This document shows positions 1 through 6,182 of a DNA stretch of 12,685 nt, one piece after another (positions within the stretch are counted from its first letter, which is position 1; the number at the start of each line of letters is the position of its first letter). Position numbers and translations under genes: made by a program. This stretch comes from CAZQKE01 sp964593865. Lineage in GTDB: Bacteria > Chloroflexota > Anaerolineae > JAAYZQ01. The DNA lies in contig CAZQKE010000117.1 in assembly GCA_964593865.1 (NCBI GenBank), positions 1-12,685 of the forward strand, written 5' to 3'. Below the pieces are notes generated by a model. It did not search any database. It saw nothing but the letters and a program-made list of their open reading frames with translations, and had not been told where the DNA came from.

Positions 1-83
1 CGTTCCCAGGGGGAAAGGGCGGCGGCTTCAGGGCGGCCATAGTGCAATTCCAAATAGGACCGCAATGCGACAGGTTCGGTCAT
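1..83 (-). CDS. Start of an unidentified protein, cut by the left edge
   Basis: An open minus-strand frame starts with ATG at 83-81 and runs off the left end after 27 complete codons (MTEPVALRSYLELHYGRPE..., continuing AAALSPWE). A GGAG ribosome binding site sits about 6 nt upstream of the ATG (minus-strand GGAGAAACGGA), which supports the start. The visible part has no signal peptide or membrane segment. I do not recognise the family from these residues. It lies downstream of the nucleoside operon in the same direction. If the 43-bp repeat is an insertion scar, this gene was once the direct downstream neighbour of the last permease gene. Confidence 0.6.
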   Translation of the reverse strand, partial: MTEPVALRSYLELHYGRPEAAALSPWE

Positions 84-160
84 TCCGTTTCTCCAAGTTG
101 TTCGAAAAACGTATCTCTTGGCTGCCTGTTAGGGCTTTTGACGCAGCGCAATACTCGGCC

Positions 161-183
161 GGAGCAGGTTTCGTTTCTGCTCC
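161..183. repeat. Short inverted repeat in the leader of the left-edge gene
   Basis: GGAGCAG (161-167) and CTGCTCC (177-183) are perfect 7-bp arms around a 9-nt loop. No T-run follows on either strand, so it is not a clear intrinsic terminator. It lies in the 166-bp gap upstream of the partial left-edge gene and could be an operator or an mRNA structure. The rest of that gap (84-245) shows no convincing promoter. Confidence 0.35.
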
Positions 184-249
184 TCAACTCCCCAGACGTG
201 AAACGCCGATAGCCTCCCAAAATCTGACGCAAAGACGGGGTTCCCTCAT

Positions 250-292
250 TGCTTCTCATACGGCTTGCCCTCCGCCGCGGGCGGTCTGGCCC
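250..292. repeat. 43-bp direct repeat, left copy (equals the 3' end of the permease gene)
   Basis: Bases 250-292 are identical to 838-880, with mismatches immediately outside both ends. Read on the minus strand, the copy encodes ARPPAAEGKPYEKQ, the C-terminus of the NupQ-type permease, and then meets an in-frame TGA at 248-246. The last codon is CAA here and CAG in the right copy. The neighbouring toxin-like gene loses its family sequence exactly where this copy begins. Confidence 0.9.
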
Positions 293-456
293 TGGTCGTA
301 GCGATCATTGCGGTAGACCTGCACAAACAGATCGGGGGCAATGTAAAGCCGTGCTTTGAGCAAATGCCGGCTGTGCTCCAATACCTCCAACCGAATGATA
401 TAAGTCCGGCGTTTGCTCTCTTGATGCAAGGCCAAAAGCATCTGGGGCACATTCAC
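256..456 (-). pseudogene. Truncated small toxin-like gene (TumE/DUF6516-like)
   Basis: A GTG start at 456 overlaps the stop of the upstream antitoxin-like gene (GTGA overlap), so the two were translated as a coupled pair. The first 54 or so residues look like the small proteins paired with such antitoxins: a run reading RHLLKARLYIAPDLFVQVYR and then NDRYD. In intact relatives as I remember them, NDRYD is followed by several further strands and a conserved C-terminus. Here the frame enters the 43-bp permease-derived repeat at position 292, reads an unrelated Q/G/R-rich tail and stops at 256. The total is 66 codons, probably about half to two thirds of the normal length. The gene is therefore likely broken and inactive. 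The family name comes from recall of sequence flavour, not from a search. Confidence 0.55.
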
Positions 457-764
457 GGCGATTGCACCAAGCGTTTCAAGCGGTTGATCTCGGCTTCCAT
501 ATCGGCGATGCCCGTGACCGACATCTCCCAGTCAAAATAGTCTTGTTCCACCTCAAAGGTTGGCTCGGAGTGCAAAACCATCTGGCGGAAGGACTCGAAG
601 CTCTGGCCGTATTTGGCCTCGAACCGGCGGGCCTGGGTGCGGTATTTGATCAGATTCCTTTGCGCCCGCTCCAACAACAGTTGGGCCAGCACCTGGTCCA
701 GGCTCAGATCGGGAAATAATCGCCGGGCACTGGCTTCTACCGCCGTGGTAACGCTAACGCTCAC
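453..764 (-). CDS. Small helical antitoxin-like protein
   Basis: This 103-residue protein starts with GTG at 764, preceded by GGAGG 6 nt upstream. It is rich in charged residues and predicted to be largely helical. The N-terminal part (VTTAVEASARRLFPDLSLDQ) resembles a short regulatory or DNA-contact segment. It is followed by a long amphipathic stretch rich in R, L and E, and an acidic region EVEQDYFDWEM near residues 72-82. There is no membrane segment. The C-terminus overlaps the start of the truncated toxin-like gene by 4 nt, the usual layout of a type II toxin/antitoxin pair with the antitoxin first. The antitoxin role is inferred from size, order and overlap. The gene looks intact while its partner is broken. 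It starts 69 nt after the permease stop, on the same strand. Confidence 0.6.
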   Translation of the reverse strand: MSVSVTTAVEASARRLFPDLSLDQVLAQLLLERAQRNLIKYRTQARRFEAKYGQSFESFRQMVLHSEPTFEVEQDYFDWEMSVTGIADMEAEINRLKRLVQSP

Positions 765-833
765 GGTCCGCCTCCTGTCTCGTCATTCTACCGATGCGCC
801 CGAAAAAGATTCTGGAGCATATCGGCCGAGCCT

Positions 834-2105
834 CTACTGCTTCTCATACGGCTTGCCCTCCGCCGCGGGCGGTCTGGCCCGACCCACGACCCCGGCTACG
901 ACGATGATGGTCAGGATGTAAGGGGCCATTTGCAGGAATTCGGGCGGGATGGGCTGGTTGATGAGGGGCAACACCGGCTGGATGATCTGCATTTTGACCT
1001 GCAAGGCGTTGGCAAAGCCAAAGAGCAGGGCGGCCAGGAACGCGCCGATGGGGTTCCAGTTGCCAAAGATCATGGCCGCCAGGGCGACGAACCCTTGCCC
1101 CCGCGTCATATTGTCCTCAAAGGTCCCCACCACGCCCAGGGAAAAGTAAGCCCCGCCGATCCCGGCGATCAGGCCGCCGATGACGACGCTCAGGTAGCGC
1201 ATCTTGTTGACGGCGACGCCTACCGTATCCGCCGCCCGTGGGTGTTCGCCGCAGGCCCGCATCCGCAGCCCCCAGGGGGTGAAAAAGATGGCATAGTTGA
1301 CCGCCACCAGCAGGATGAGCATGATGAACACCGTCGGCTGGTTTTCGAAAAAGATCGGCCCGATGATGGGAATATCGGATAGGATGGGGATGCTGATCGG
1401 ATCAAAGGAACCGGGGGTGCTCAACCCCGCCGGTTCCAGCAGGCGCAGGTTCAAAAAGCGGGTCGCCCCGGCGGCCAGGATGTTGATCACCGTGCCGGAG
1501 ATGATCTGATCTACCTTATACTTGATGGACAGCACCGCATGGAGCAAGGCCATCACCCCGCCGACCAGGCTGGCGGCCAGCAACCCCATCCACAGGCTGT
1601 GGAACAGGCTGGCAAAAGCGACGGCGGCAAAGGCCCCGGAAAGCATCATCCCCTCAATGGCGATGTTGATGATGCCCGACCGCTCGCAAAAGATACCGGC
1701 CATGGCTCCCAGCGTCAGCGGGGTGGCGGCCATGAGGGTACTCTGGACCATGCCCGGCAGGTTCATGCTCGTCCCGGCGGTGATCCAGACCAGGAAGGCA
1801 AAGGCGGATAGGATGACCAGGCTCCAGTTCAGCACGGAGCGGAGCGAATCCAGGGCGCGAAAGAGGCGCAACCCGGCCACCAGGAAACAGAACGCGCCGA
1901 CGGCGTACAAGGTGGCCTGGGAGGGCAGGACGAACAGATCGCCCAACACCTGATCGGTGAACACGGAGCGGTCCCCCGGCTGTGTGCCGGTCCCACCCAA
2001 CAGGATGAACAGGGCGCCCAACGCCAGGAGCAGCACCAGGACGGCAATATCTTTTTTGCTGGGACCCGTTTTGACGGCCCCCAATGCTTCTACTTGAACA
2101 GCCAT
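834..2105 (-). CDS. nupQ: Nucleoside ABC importer permease, NupQ-type, with an extra N-terminal membrane region
   Basis: This 423-residue inner-membrane protein belongs to the branched-chain/ribose-type permease family (BPD_transp_2), second-permease type. It should form half of the channel that moves nucleosides inward. Family hallmarks are ERSGIINIAIEGMM at 141-154, the ATPase-facing loop GLRMRACGEHPRAADTVGV around 279-297, and the C-terminal GRARPP tail at 408-413. Relatives are usually about 300-330 residues and begin near residue 115 of this protein. The first 112 residues add three likely membrane helices (about 18-38, 64-84 and 90-111). ATG at 2105 is preceded by a GGGGGAAAC Shine-Dalgarno-like stretch. 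The gap to the upstream permease is 12 nt, so co-translation is likely. The last 43 bp are repeated at 250-292. The family assignment is strong; guanosine or other nucleoside as substrate is inferred from the operon. Confidence 0.93.
   Translation of the reverse strand: MAVQVEALGAVKTGPSKKDIAVLVLLLALGALFILLGGTGTQPGDRSVFTDQVLGDLFVLPSQATLYAVGAFCFLVAGLRLFRALDSLRSVLNWSLVILSAFAFLVWITAGTSMNLPGMVQSTLMAATPLTLGAMAGIFCERSGIINIAIEGMMLSGAFAAVAFASLFHSLWMGLLAASLVGGVMALLHAVLSIKYKVDQIISGTVINILAAGATRFLNLRLLEPAGLSTPGSFDPISIPILSDIPIIGPIFFENQPTVFIMLILLVAVNYAIFFTPWGLRMRACGEHPRAADTVGVAVNKMRYLSVVIGGLIAGIGGAYFSLGVVGTFEDNMTRGQGFVALAAMIFGNWNPIGAFLAALLFGFANALQVKMQIIQPVLPLINQPIPPEFLQMAPYILTIIVVAGVVGRARPPAAEGKPYEKQ
838..880. 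repeat. 43-bp direct repeat, right copy (within the permease 3' end)
   Basis: This is a perfect copy of 250-292, 588 bp away. It forms the last 14 or so codons of the intact permease gene, which ends CAG TAG at 839-834. The segment between the copies (293-837) holds the antitoxin-like gene and the remaining part of the toxin-like gene. No integrase or transposase lies between them. Confidence 0.9.
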
Positions 2106-2117
2106 GTTTCCCCCGTA

Positions 2118-3554
2118 CTAACCCCAACCGCGCGAAAAGATGGTCACTTCTTCGCCTTCGCGCCGCGCTTCGCGGAGGCGGTAAAGGGCGCGAATGATGG
2201 CCGGTGCGGCGATAAAGATGATGACCAACGCCTGGACGATCTGCACAATCTCGGTGGGAACCCCGGCCACCGATTGCATCCGGCCAGCCCCGGCCCGCAA
2301 CATGCCAAAAAGGAGGCTGGCTCCCACCACCCCGGCAGGATGGCTCTTGCCCAGCAGGGCCAGGGCGATGGAGTCAAAGCCGTACCCGGCCTGGAACCCC
2401 AGGGCGATATTGTGGGTGATGCCCAGCCCCTGGACGACCCCGGCCAGACCGGCCAGGCAGCCGCTCAGGAACATGGCCAGGACAAAGGTCTTGGCGACGT
2501 TCATCCCGCCGTAGCGGGCGGCCTTGGGATTGGCCCCCACGGTGCGCAGTTCAAAGCCCCAGGTGGTCTTGAACAGGAACCACCAGGTCAGGGCCGCCAC
2601 CACCAGGGCCAGCACAAACCCCCAGTGCAGGGTGACGGGATGCCCTAGGAAGCGGGGCAGGTACGCGCTTTCGGCAATGTCCTGGGTGCGGCATGTGCCC
2701 TGGGTGAATTCCAACGGCCCGCAGAGCAGCCAATCGCTCAGGCGGAAGACCAGATAGTTCATCATGATCGTCGTGATCACTTCGTGGGCGCCGGTTTTGG
2801 CCTTGAGCAACCCGGCAATGGCCGCCCACAGCCCGGCGGTGATGGCTCCGGCGGCGATGGCCAGGGGCAGGTGGACCACCATCGGCAGGCCGCTGAAGGA
2901 AAAGCCGACGACGACGGCGACCAGCCAGCCGACGCCGATCTGCCCTTCCGCGCCGATGTTGAACAGGCCCGCCCGGAAGCCCAGAGCCACGGCCAATCCG
3001 GCAAAGATGTAGGGGACCGACTGTACCAGGCTGTCGCTGGGGCCGCGCACTGCGCTCAAGATGGGGCGCAGGCCCTCGCCGCTCAGGGCGCGGACGATGG
3101 CCTCCAAGATTTTGAAAGGGTTGCCCAACGCCCCTTCGTAGAGGGCGACATAAGACCGCGTCAGGTTGCCAAAGGCCAGGGCTACCGCCTCGCCGATCTG
3201 CCCCTGGGCCAGGGCGTGGAATACCTCCTGGTCGGTGAGCATGATGACCAACGCGCCGATGAGCAAGGCCGTAACCACCGACAGGGCCGGGACGGCCAGG
3301 GAACGCAACCGGGCGCCCAGCCAGGCCCGCATCCACGGTCGCCCCCCCTTCCGCGTAGAGATCAGGGCCAGGACCCCCAGACCAAGCAGCAGCGTCAGGG
3401 GCCACAACCCCAGGGCGATGAGCAGCAGCAGGACCAGCCACTTGCTGATGAGGGCGATCAGGACGATCAGCGCGGTGAGGGCGGCCAGCCGGACCCACAG
3501 GGGTTGGGCGGCGAACCGTCGTAGCCATTGCGGAGTGTTTTTCTGTTCAGCCAA
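2118..3554 (-). CDS. nupP: Nucleoside ABC importer permease, NupP-type, TTG start
   Basis: This 478-residue integral membrane protein is the first-permease type of BMP/nucleoside importers (BPD_transp_2). The core includes SVPYIFAGLAVALGFRAGLF at 179-198 followed by NIGAEGQIGVG at 199-209, the loop AHEVITTIMMNYL at 256-268, and the ATPase-coupling region GFELRTVGANPKAARYGGMN at 333-352. Relatives are usually about 350-370 residues; here roughly 70 N-terminal residues add two hydrophobic helices (about 21-38 and 40-65) before the usual first helix at about 87-106. The start is TTG at 3554, overlapping the end of the ATPase gene by 8 nt. The perfect AAGGAGG at 3568-3574, 8 nt before TTG, decides this start, and no nearby ATG fits. 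It acts with the second permease and the ATPase. Confidence 0.93.
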   Translation of the reverse strand: MAEQKNTPQWLRRFAAQPLWVRLAALTALIVLIALISKWLVLLLLIALGLWPLTLLLGLGVLALISTRKGGRPWMRAWLGARLRSLAVPALSVVTALLIGALVIMLTDQEVFHALAQGQIGEAVALAFGNLTRSYVALYEGALGNPFKILEAIVRALSGEGLRPILSAVRGPSDSLVQSVPYIFAGLAVALGFRAGLFNIGAEGQIGVGWLVAVVVGFSFSGLPMVVHLPLAIAAGAITAGLWAAIAGLLKAKTGAHEVITTIMMNYLVFRLSDWLLCGPLEFTQGTCRTQDIAESAYLPRFLGHPVTLHWGFVLALVVAALTWWFLFKTTWGFELRTVGANPKAARYGGMNVAKTFVLAMFLSGCLAGLAGVVQGLGITHNIALGFQAGYGFDSIALALLGKSHPAGVVGASLLFGMLRAGAGRMQSVAGVPTEIVQIVQALVIIFIAAPAIIRALYRLREARREGEEVTIFSRGWG

Positions 3555-5436
3555 CGGTCGCGCCTCCTTTCTCCAACGCCGGGGCCGCCTCTTCCAGGCG
3601 CGAACCGGCCATCAGCAGGCCCAATTCCTCGCGCGTCACCTTGTCGGCGTCCACCGTGCCCACGATCTGTCCTTCGTACATGACCGCGATCCGGTCGGAG
3701 AGGGCCATGATCTCGTCCAGCTCTACCGAAACCAGCAGCACGGCCACTCCCTCATCCCGCTTTTCAATGAGGCGGCGGTGGATGTACTCAATGGAGCCGA
3801 CATCCAGGCCCCGCGTCGGCTGGGCGGCGATGAGCAATTTGATGGGCCGGGAAAACTCGCGGGCGACGATCACTTTTTGCTGGTTGCCGCCCGAAAGGCT
3901 CTGGACCGGCAAAAAGATGCTGGGGGTGCGGACGTCAAACTCGCGGACCAGCCGCTCCGAGTACTCGTACAGGGTTTCATAGTCAATCTCCGGGCCGCGG
4001 GCAAAGGGCGGTCGGTAGTAGGTGCACAGCATCAGGTTGTCGGTGATGGGGAAGGGCAGCACCAGGCCGTCCTCCTGACGGTCTTCGGGGATGTGGGCCA
4101 CGCCCAGTTCGGTGATGCGGCGCGGCGGCGCGTTGGTCACATCCTGGCCCAAGATGCGGACGCTGCCGCCGGTGGCCGGTCGCAGCCCGGTGAGCACCTC
4201 CACCAGTTCCGTCTGGCCGTTGCCCTGGACCCCGGCCACGCCCAGCACCTCCCCGGCCCGCACAAACAGGTCCACCCCGCGTAGGGCCGGTTGTTGGCGT
4301 TGGTCCAGAGCGGTCAGGCCGGTCACCTCCAGGACGACCTCGCCGGGGTGGGCCGGTCCCTTGTCCACGACCAGGGCCACCTCGCGCCCGACCATCATCT
4401 CGGCCAGCTCCTCCTCCGATGTCTCGGCAGGCGTTGTCTCGCCCGTCACCCGCCCGTGGCGCAGGACGACAATCCGGTCGGCGATGGTCATCACCTCTTT
4501 GAGTTTGTGGCTGATAAAGATGATGGATTTGCCCTGGGCGGTCAGCCCGCGCATGATTTCAAACAGTTCCTCCGTCTCCTGGGGGGTGAGCACTGCCGTC
4601 GGCTCGTCAAGGATGAGGATGTCCGCCTTGCGGTACAGGGTTTTGATGATCTCCACCCGTTGTTGGACGCCCACCGGCAGGTCTTCAATGAGGGCGTCGG
4701 GGTCCACGGCCAGGCCGTATTGGGAGGAAAGGGCGCGGATGCGGCGGGCGGCGGTGCGCCGGTCCAGGGCGGTGGTAATCGTCCGCAGCACGGGGTAGGA
4801 GACGGCGGCAAAGAGCAGCGCCAGGGCCACCGCCAGGGGCAGCCGGTTCGCCGCGCCCAGGCTCAGGGCCAGGACGGCGAAGGCGACGGCAGAGACGGCG
4901 GCGATGAGGGGGAAATAGAGTCGGAAGCGCAGGCTTCGGCTCAGCCAACCGAGCAGGCCGAACAGACCGTAAATGGCTGCCGCCGTCGCTCCGCCCAGCA
5001 GCGTGACCAGGAGCCGTTGCCCCCACCCTTCTACGGCAAAGAAACTGCCGATGAGAAAGAGCAGGGCTGCCACACCCCCTGTCGCGGCCAGGCTCCGCCG
5101 GGAAAAGGAAAAGCGGGCCGGTTCTGTGCCCATGACAATGTTTTCGGCCACGGTAAAGACGGGGACCAGTTGAAAGTGCTGGTGAACCATACCGATCCCC
5201 AATTCAATGGCATCGTTGGGATCGGCGATCCGGACCGGGCTGCCCCGCACCGCGATCTCGCCCTCATCGGGGCTGTAGAGGCCGTAGAGGATATTCATCA
5301 GGGTGCTCTTGCCCGCGCCGTTTTCGCCCAGGAAGGCCAAGATCTCTCCTTCTTCCAGCGAGAAGCTCACCCGGTCGTTGGCCAGCACGCCGGGGAAGCG
5401 TTTGGTGATGTTACGCACCTCCAAAATCGGGGCCAT
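3547..5436 (-). CDS. nupO: Nucleoside ABC importer double ATPase, NupO-type, with a membrane domain inserted in the first ATPase module
   Basis: This 629-residue protein has two nucleotide-binding domains and is the energising subunit. NBD1 has Walker A GENGAGKST at 37-45, the Q-loop VHQHF at 84-88, the family's degenerate signature LPVGVQQR at 253-260, Walker B ILILDEPT at 273-280 and the H-loop His at 310. NBD2 has a degenerate Walker A (GNGQTE, no Lys, 405-410), signature LSGGNQQK at 514-521 and AAQPTRGLD at 537-545; these losses are normal for this family. Relatives are about 500-520 residues. The excess is a hydrophobic block at about residues 113-227, between Q-loop and signature, with four likely membrane helices. 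ATG at 5436 follows AAGGAG by about 6 nt. The 3' end overlaps the permease start by 8 nt. The frame is open throughout and both flanks match the family, so a simple sequencing error is unlikely. Confidence 0.95.
   Translation of the reverse strand: MAPILEVRNITKRFPGVLANDRVSFSLEEGEILAFLGENGAGKSTLMNILYGLYSPDEGEIAVRGSPVRIADPNDAIELGIGMVHQHFQLVPVFTVAENIVMGTEPARFSFSRRSLAATGGVAALLFLIGSFFAVEGWGQRLLVTLLGGATAAAIYGLFGLLGWLSRSLRFRLYFPLIAAVSAVAFAVLALSLGAANRLPLAVALALLFAAVSYPVLRTITTALDRRTAARRIRALSSQYGLAVDPDALIEDLPVGVQQRVEIIKTLYRKADILILDEPTAVLTPQETEELFEIMRGLTAQGKSIIFISHKLKEVMTIADRIVVLRHGRVTGETTPAETSEEELAEMMVGREVALVVDKGPAHPGEVVLEVTGLTALDQRQQPALRGVDLFVRAGEVLGVAGVQGNGQTELVEVLTGLRPATGGSVRILGQDVTNAPPRRITELGVAHIPEDRQEDGLVLPFPITDNLMLCTYYRPPFARGPEIDYETLYEYSERLVREFDVRTPSIFLPVQSLSGGNQQKVIVAREFSRPIKLLIAAQPTRGLDVGSIEYIHRRLIEKRDEGVAVLLVSVELDEIMALSDRIAVMYEGQIVGTVDADKVTREELGLLMAGSRLEEAAPALEKGGATVG
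4756..5100 (-). other. Segment encoding four predicted transmembrane helices inside ATPase domain 1
   Basis: Codons about 113-227 of the ATPase gene encode helices at roughly 115-135, 141-163, 173-193 and 198-217. The charge pattern fits the positive-inside rule: RR before helix 1, RSLRFR between helices 2 and 3, and RTITTALDRRTAARRIR after helix 4 would be cytoplasmic. The short EGWGQ and GAANR loops would lie outside. An even number of helices lets both halves of the ATPase domain stay in the cytoplasm. Just after the block the family sequence resumes (RIRALSSQYGL). Confidence 0.8.
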
Positions 5437-5474
5437 GGTCGCTCCTTCTTTTTCAAGCGGCGGGAGCCGTTGCG

Positions 5475-6101
5475 TTACTCGGCCAGGATGTCGCCGACGA
5501 CGACCTCGAACCCGGCCAGCACGCGGGAACGGGCCGTTTCGTCCCGGCCAAACCGACCGATCAGGGCAAATGCTCCTTCTTCCAAAGCAAAGATTTCAAT
5601 GGTGGCTGCGCGAGGGTCCACGATCCAGTATTCGGTCACGCCCGCTTCCTGGTAGGCCAGGAACTTTTCACGGCGGTCGTAGAGCCGGTTGGTGGGCGAA
5701 AGCACCTCTACCACCAGGTCCGGCGCACCTTCGACATACTCGCGGCCCAGGATGTGCAGCCGCTCGTTGCGGATGAAAAAGATGTCCGGCTGAACGGGGA
5801 CCGGCTGCCCCGGCAGCCGCACGCCGCAGGGCGCTTCCAGGACTTCCCCCAGATGGTGTGCAGAAACATAATTGGCCATGGCGACGGCCAGGCGGAACGA
5901 TACTCGCTGATGTCTGATACTTGACGGTGGAACCATATACAGCTCCCCATCAAGCACTTCGTAACGAAACCCGTCGTCGGGCAGGCGCAGCCAGTCCTCA
6001 TAGGTCCACCGACCGGCAGACGGCCGGGGATCCTGGAAGGGCGGTTGGGGATGGGTTTGGGGTAGAGCCGTTGCCCTTCCGAGCGTTTGTGTCCCGATCA
6101 T
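5475..6101 (-). CDS. Uma2-family (DUF820) putative PD-(D/E)XK nuclease
   Basis: This soluble protein of 208 residues is counted from the ATG at 6101, which has AAAGGA 6 nt upstream. ATGs at 6119 and 6107 are alternatives with no usable ribosome binding site. Uma2 hallmarks in order are GFRYEVLDGELY at 44-55, QPDIFFI at 104-110, GAPDLVVEVLSP at 125-136, Lys146 in REKFLAYQEAG, and EYWIVDP at 157-163. The fold is a restriction-endonuclease-like PD-(D/E)XK core; D106, E132 and K146 are the likely active-site residues by family pattern. The family is greatly expanded in cyanobacteria and Chloroflexota and its cellular role is not established. The gene sits between the lipoprotein and the ATPase gene of the nucleoside importer, in the same direction, with a strong hairpin upstream and a 38-nt gap downstream. 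It looks like an insertion into the operon that left the downstream genes expressed. Confidence 0.9.
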   Translation of the reverse strand: MIGTQTLGRATALPQTHPQPPFQDPRPSAGRWTYEDWLRLPDDGFRYEVLDGELYMVPPSSIRHQRVSFRLAVAMANYVSAHHLGEVLEAPCGVRLPGQPVPVQPDIFFIRNERLHILGREYVEGAPDLVVEVLSPTNRLYDRREKFLAYQEAGVTEYWIVDPRAATIEIFALEEGAFALIGRFGRDETARSRVLAGFEVVVGDILAE

Positions 6102-6133
6102 CGGCATTCCTTTCAACATCGGTTATATCAGCA

Positions 6134-6167
6134 GCGGGCGGCATCGGGCTACCCCGACGCCGCCCGC
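6134..6167 (-). promoter_or_regulatory. Strong intercistronic hairpin after the lipoprotein gene
   Basis: GCGGGCGGC (6134-6142) pairs perfectly with GCCGCCCGC (6159-6167). After one A/C mismatch an inner TCGGG (6144-6148) pairs with CCCGA (6153-6157), closing a 4-nt loop. No U-run follows on the minus-strand transcript (TGCTGATATAACC), so it is not a canonical intrinsic terminator. A likely role, by analogy with hairpins after other binding-protein genes, is to protect the upstream BMP mRNA from 3' decay and lower expression downstream. Confidence 0.75.
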
Positions 6168-6182
6168 TCCGCAAGCGACAGA

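Noticed and set aside
65..301. Plus-strand 78-codon frame at the left edge
   Set aside because: It crosses the 43-bp repeat and is antisense to the minus-strand gene start. It has no ribosome binding site and no family resemblance.
3547..4300. Missing Walker A lysine and altered Walker B in the second ATPase domain as a sign of a dead enzyme
   Set aside because: From recall, this degeneracy (GNGQTE, AAQPTRGLD) is normal for ATPases of BMP/nucleoside importers; the first domain keeps its Walker A and Walker B motifs, with only the family-typical degenerate LPVGVQQR signature.
4291..5655. Long plus-strand frame (454 codons) opposite the ATPase gene, with similar long antisense frames over the permeases, the lipoprotein gene and ftsK
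   Set aside because: They mirror GC-rich coding DNA. Their products are low-complexity (G, Q, D, R-rich), match no family and lack ribosome binding sites, while the minus-strand genes carry clear family motifs.
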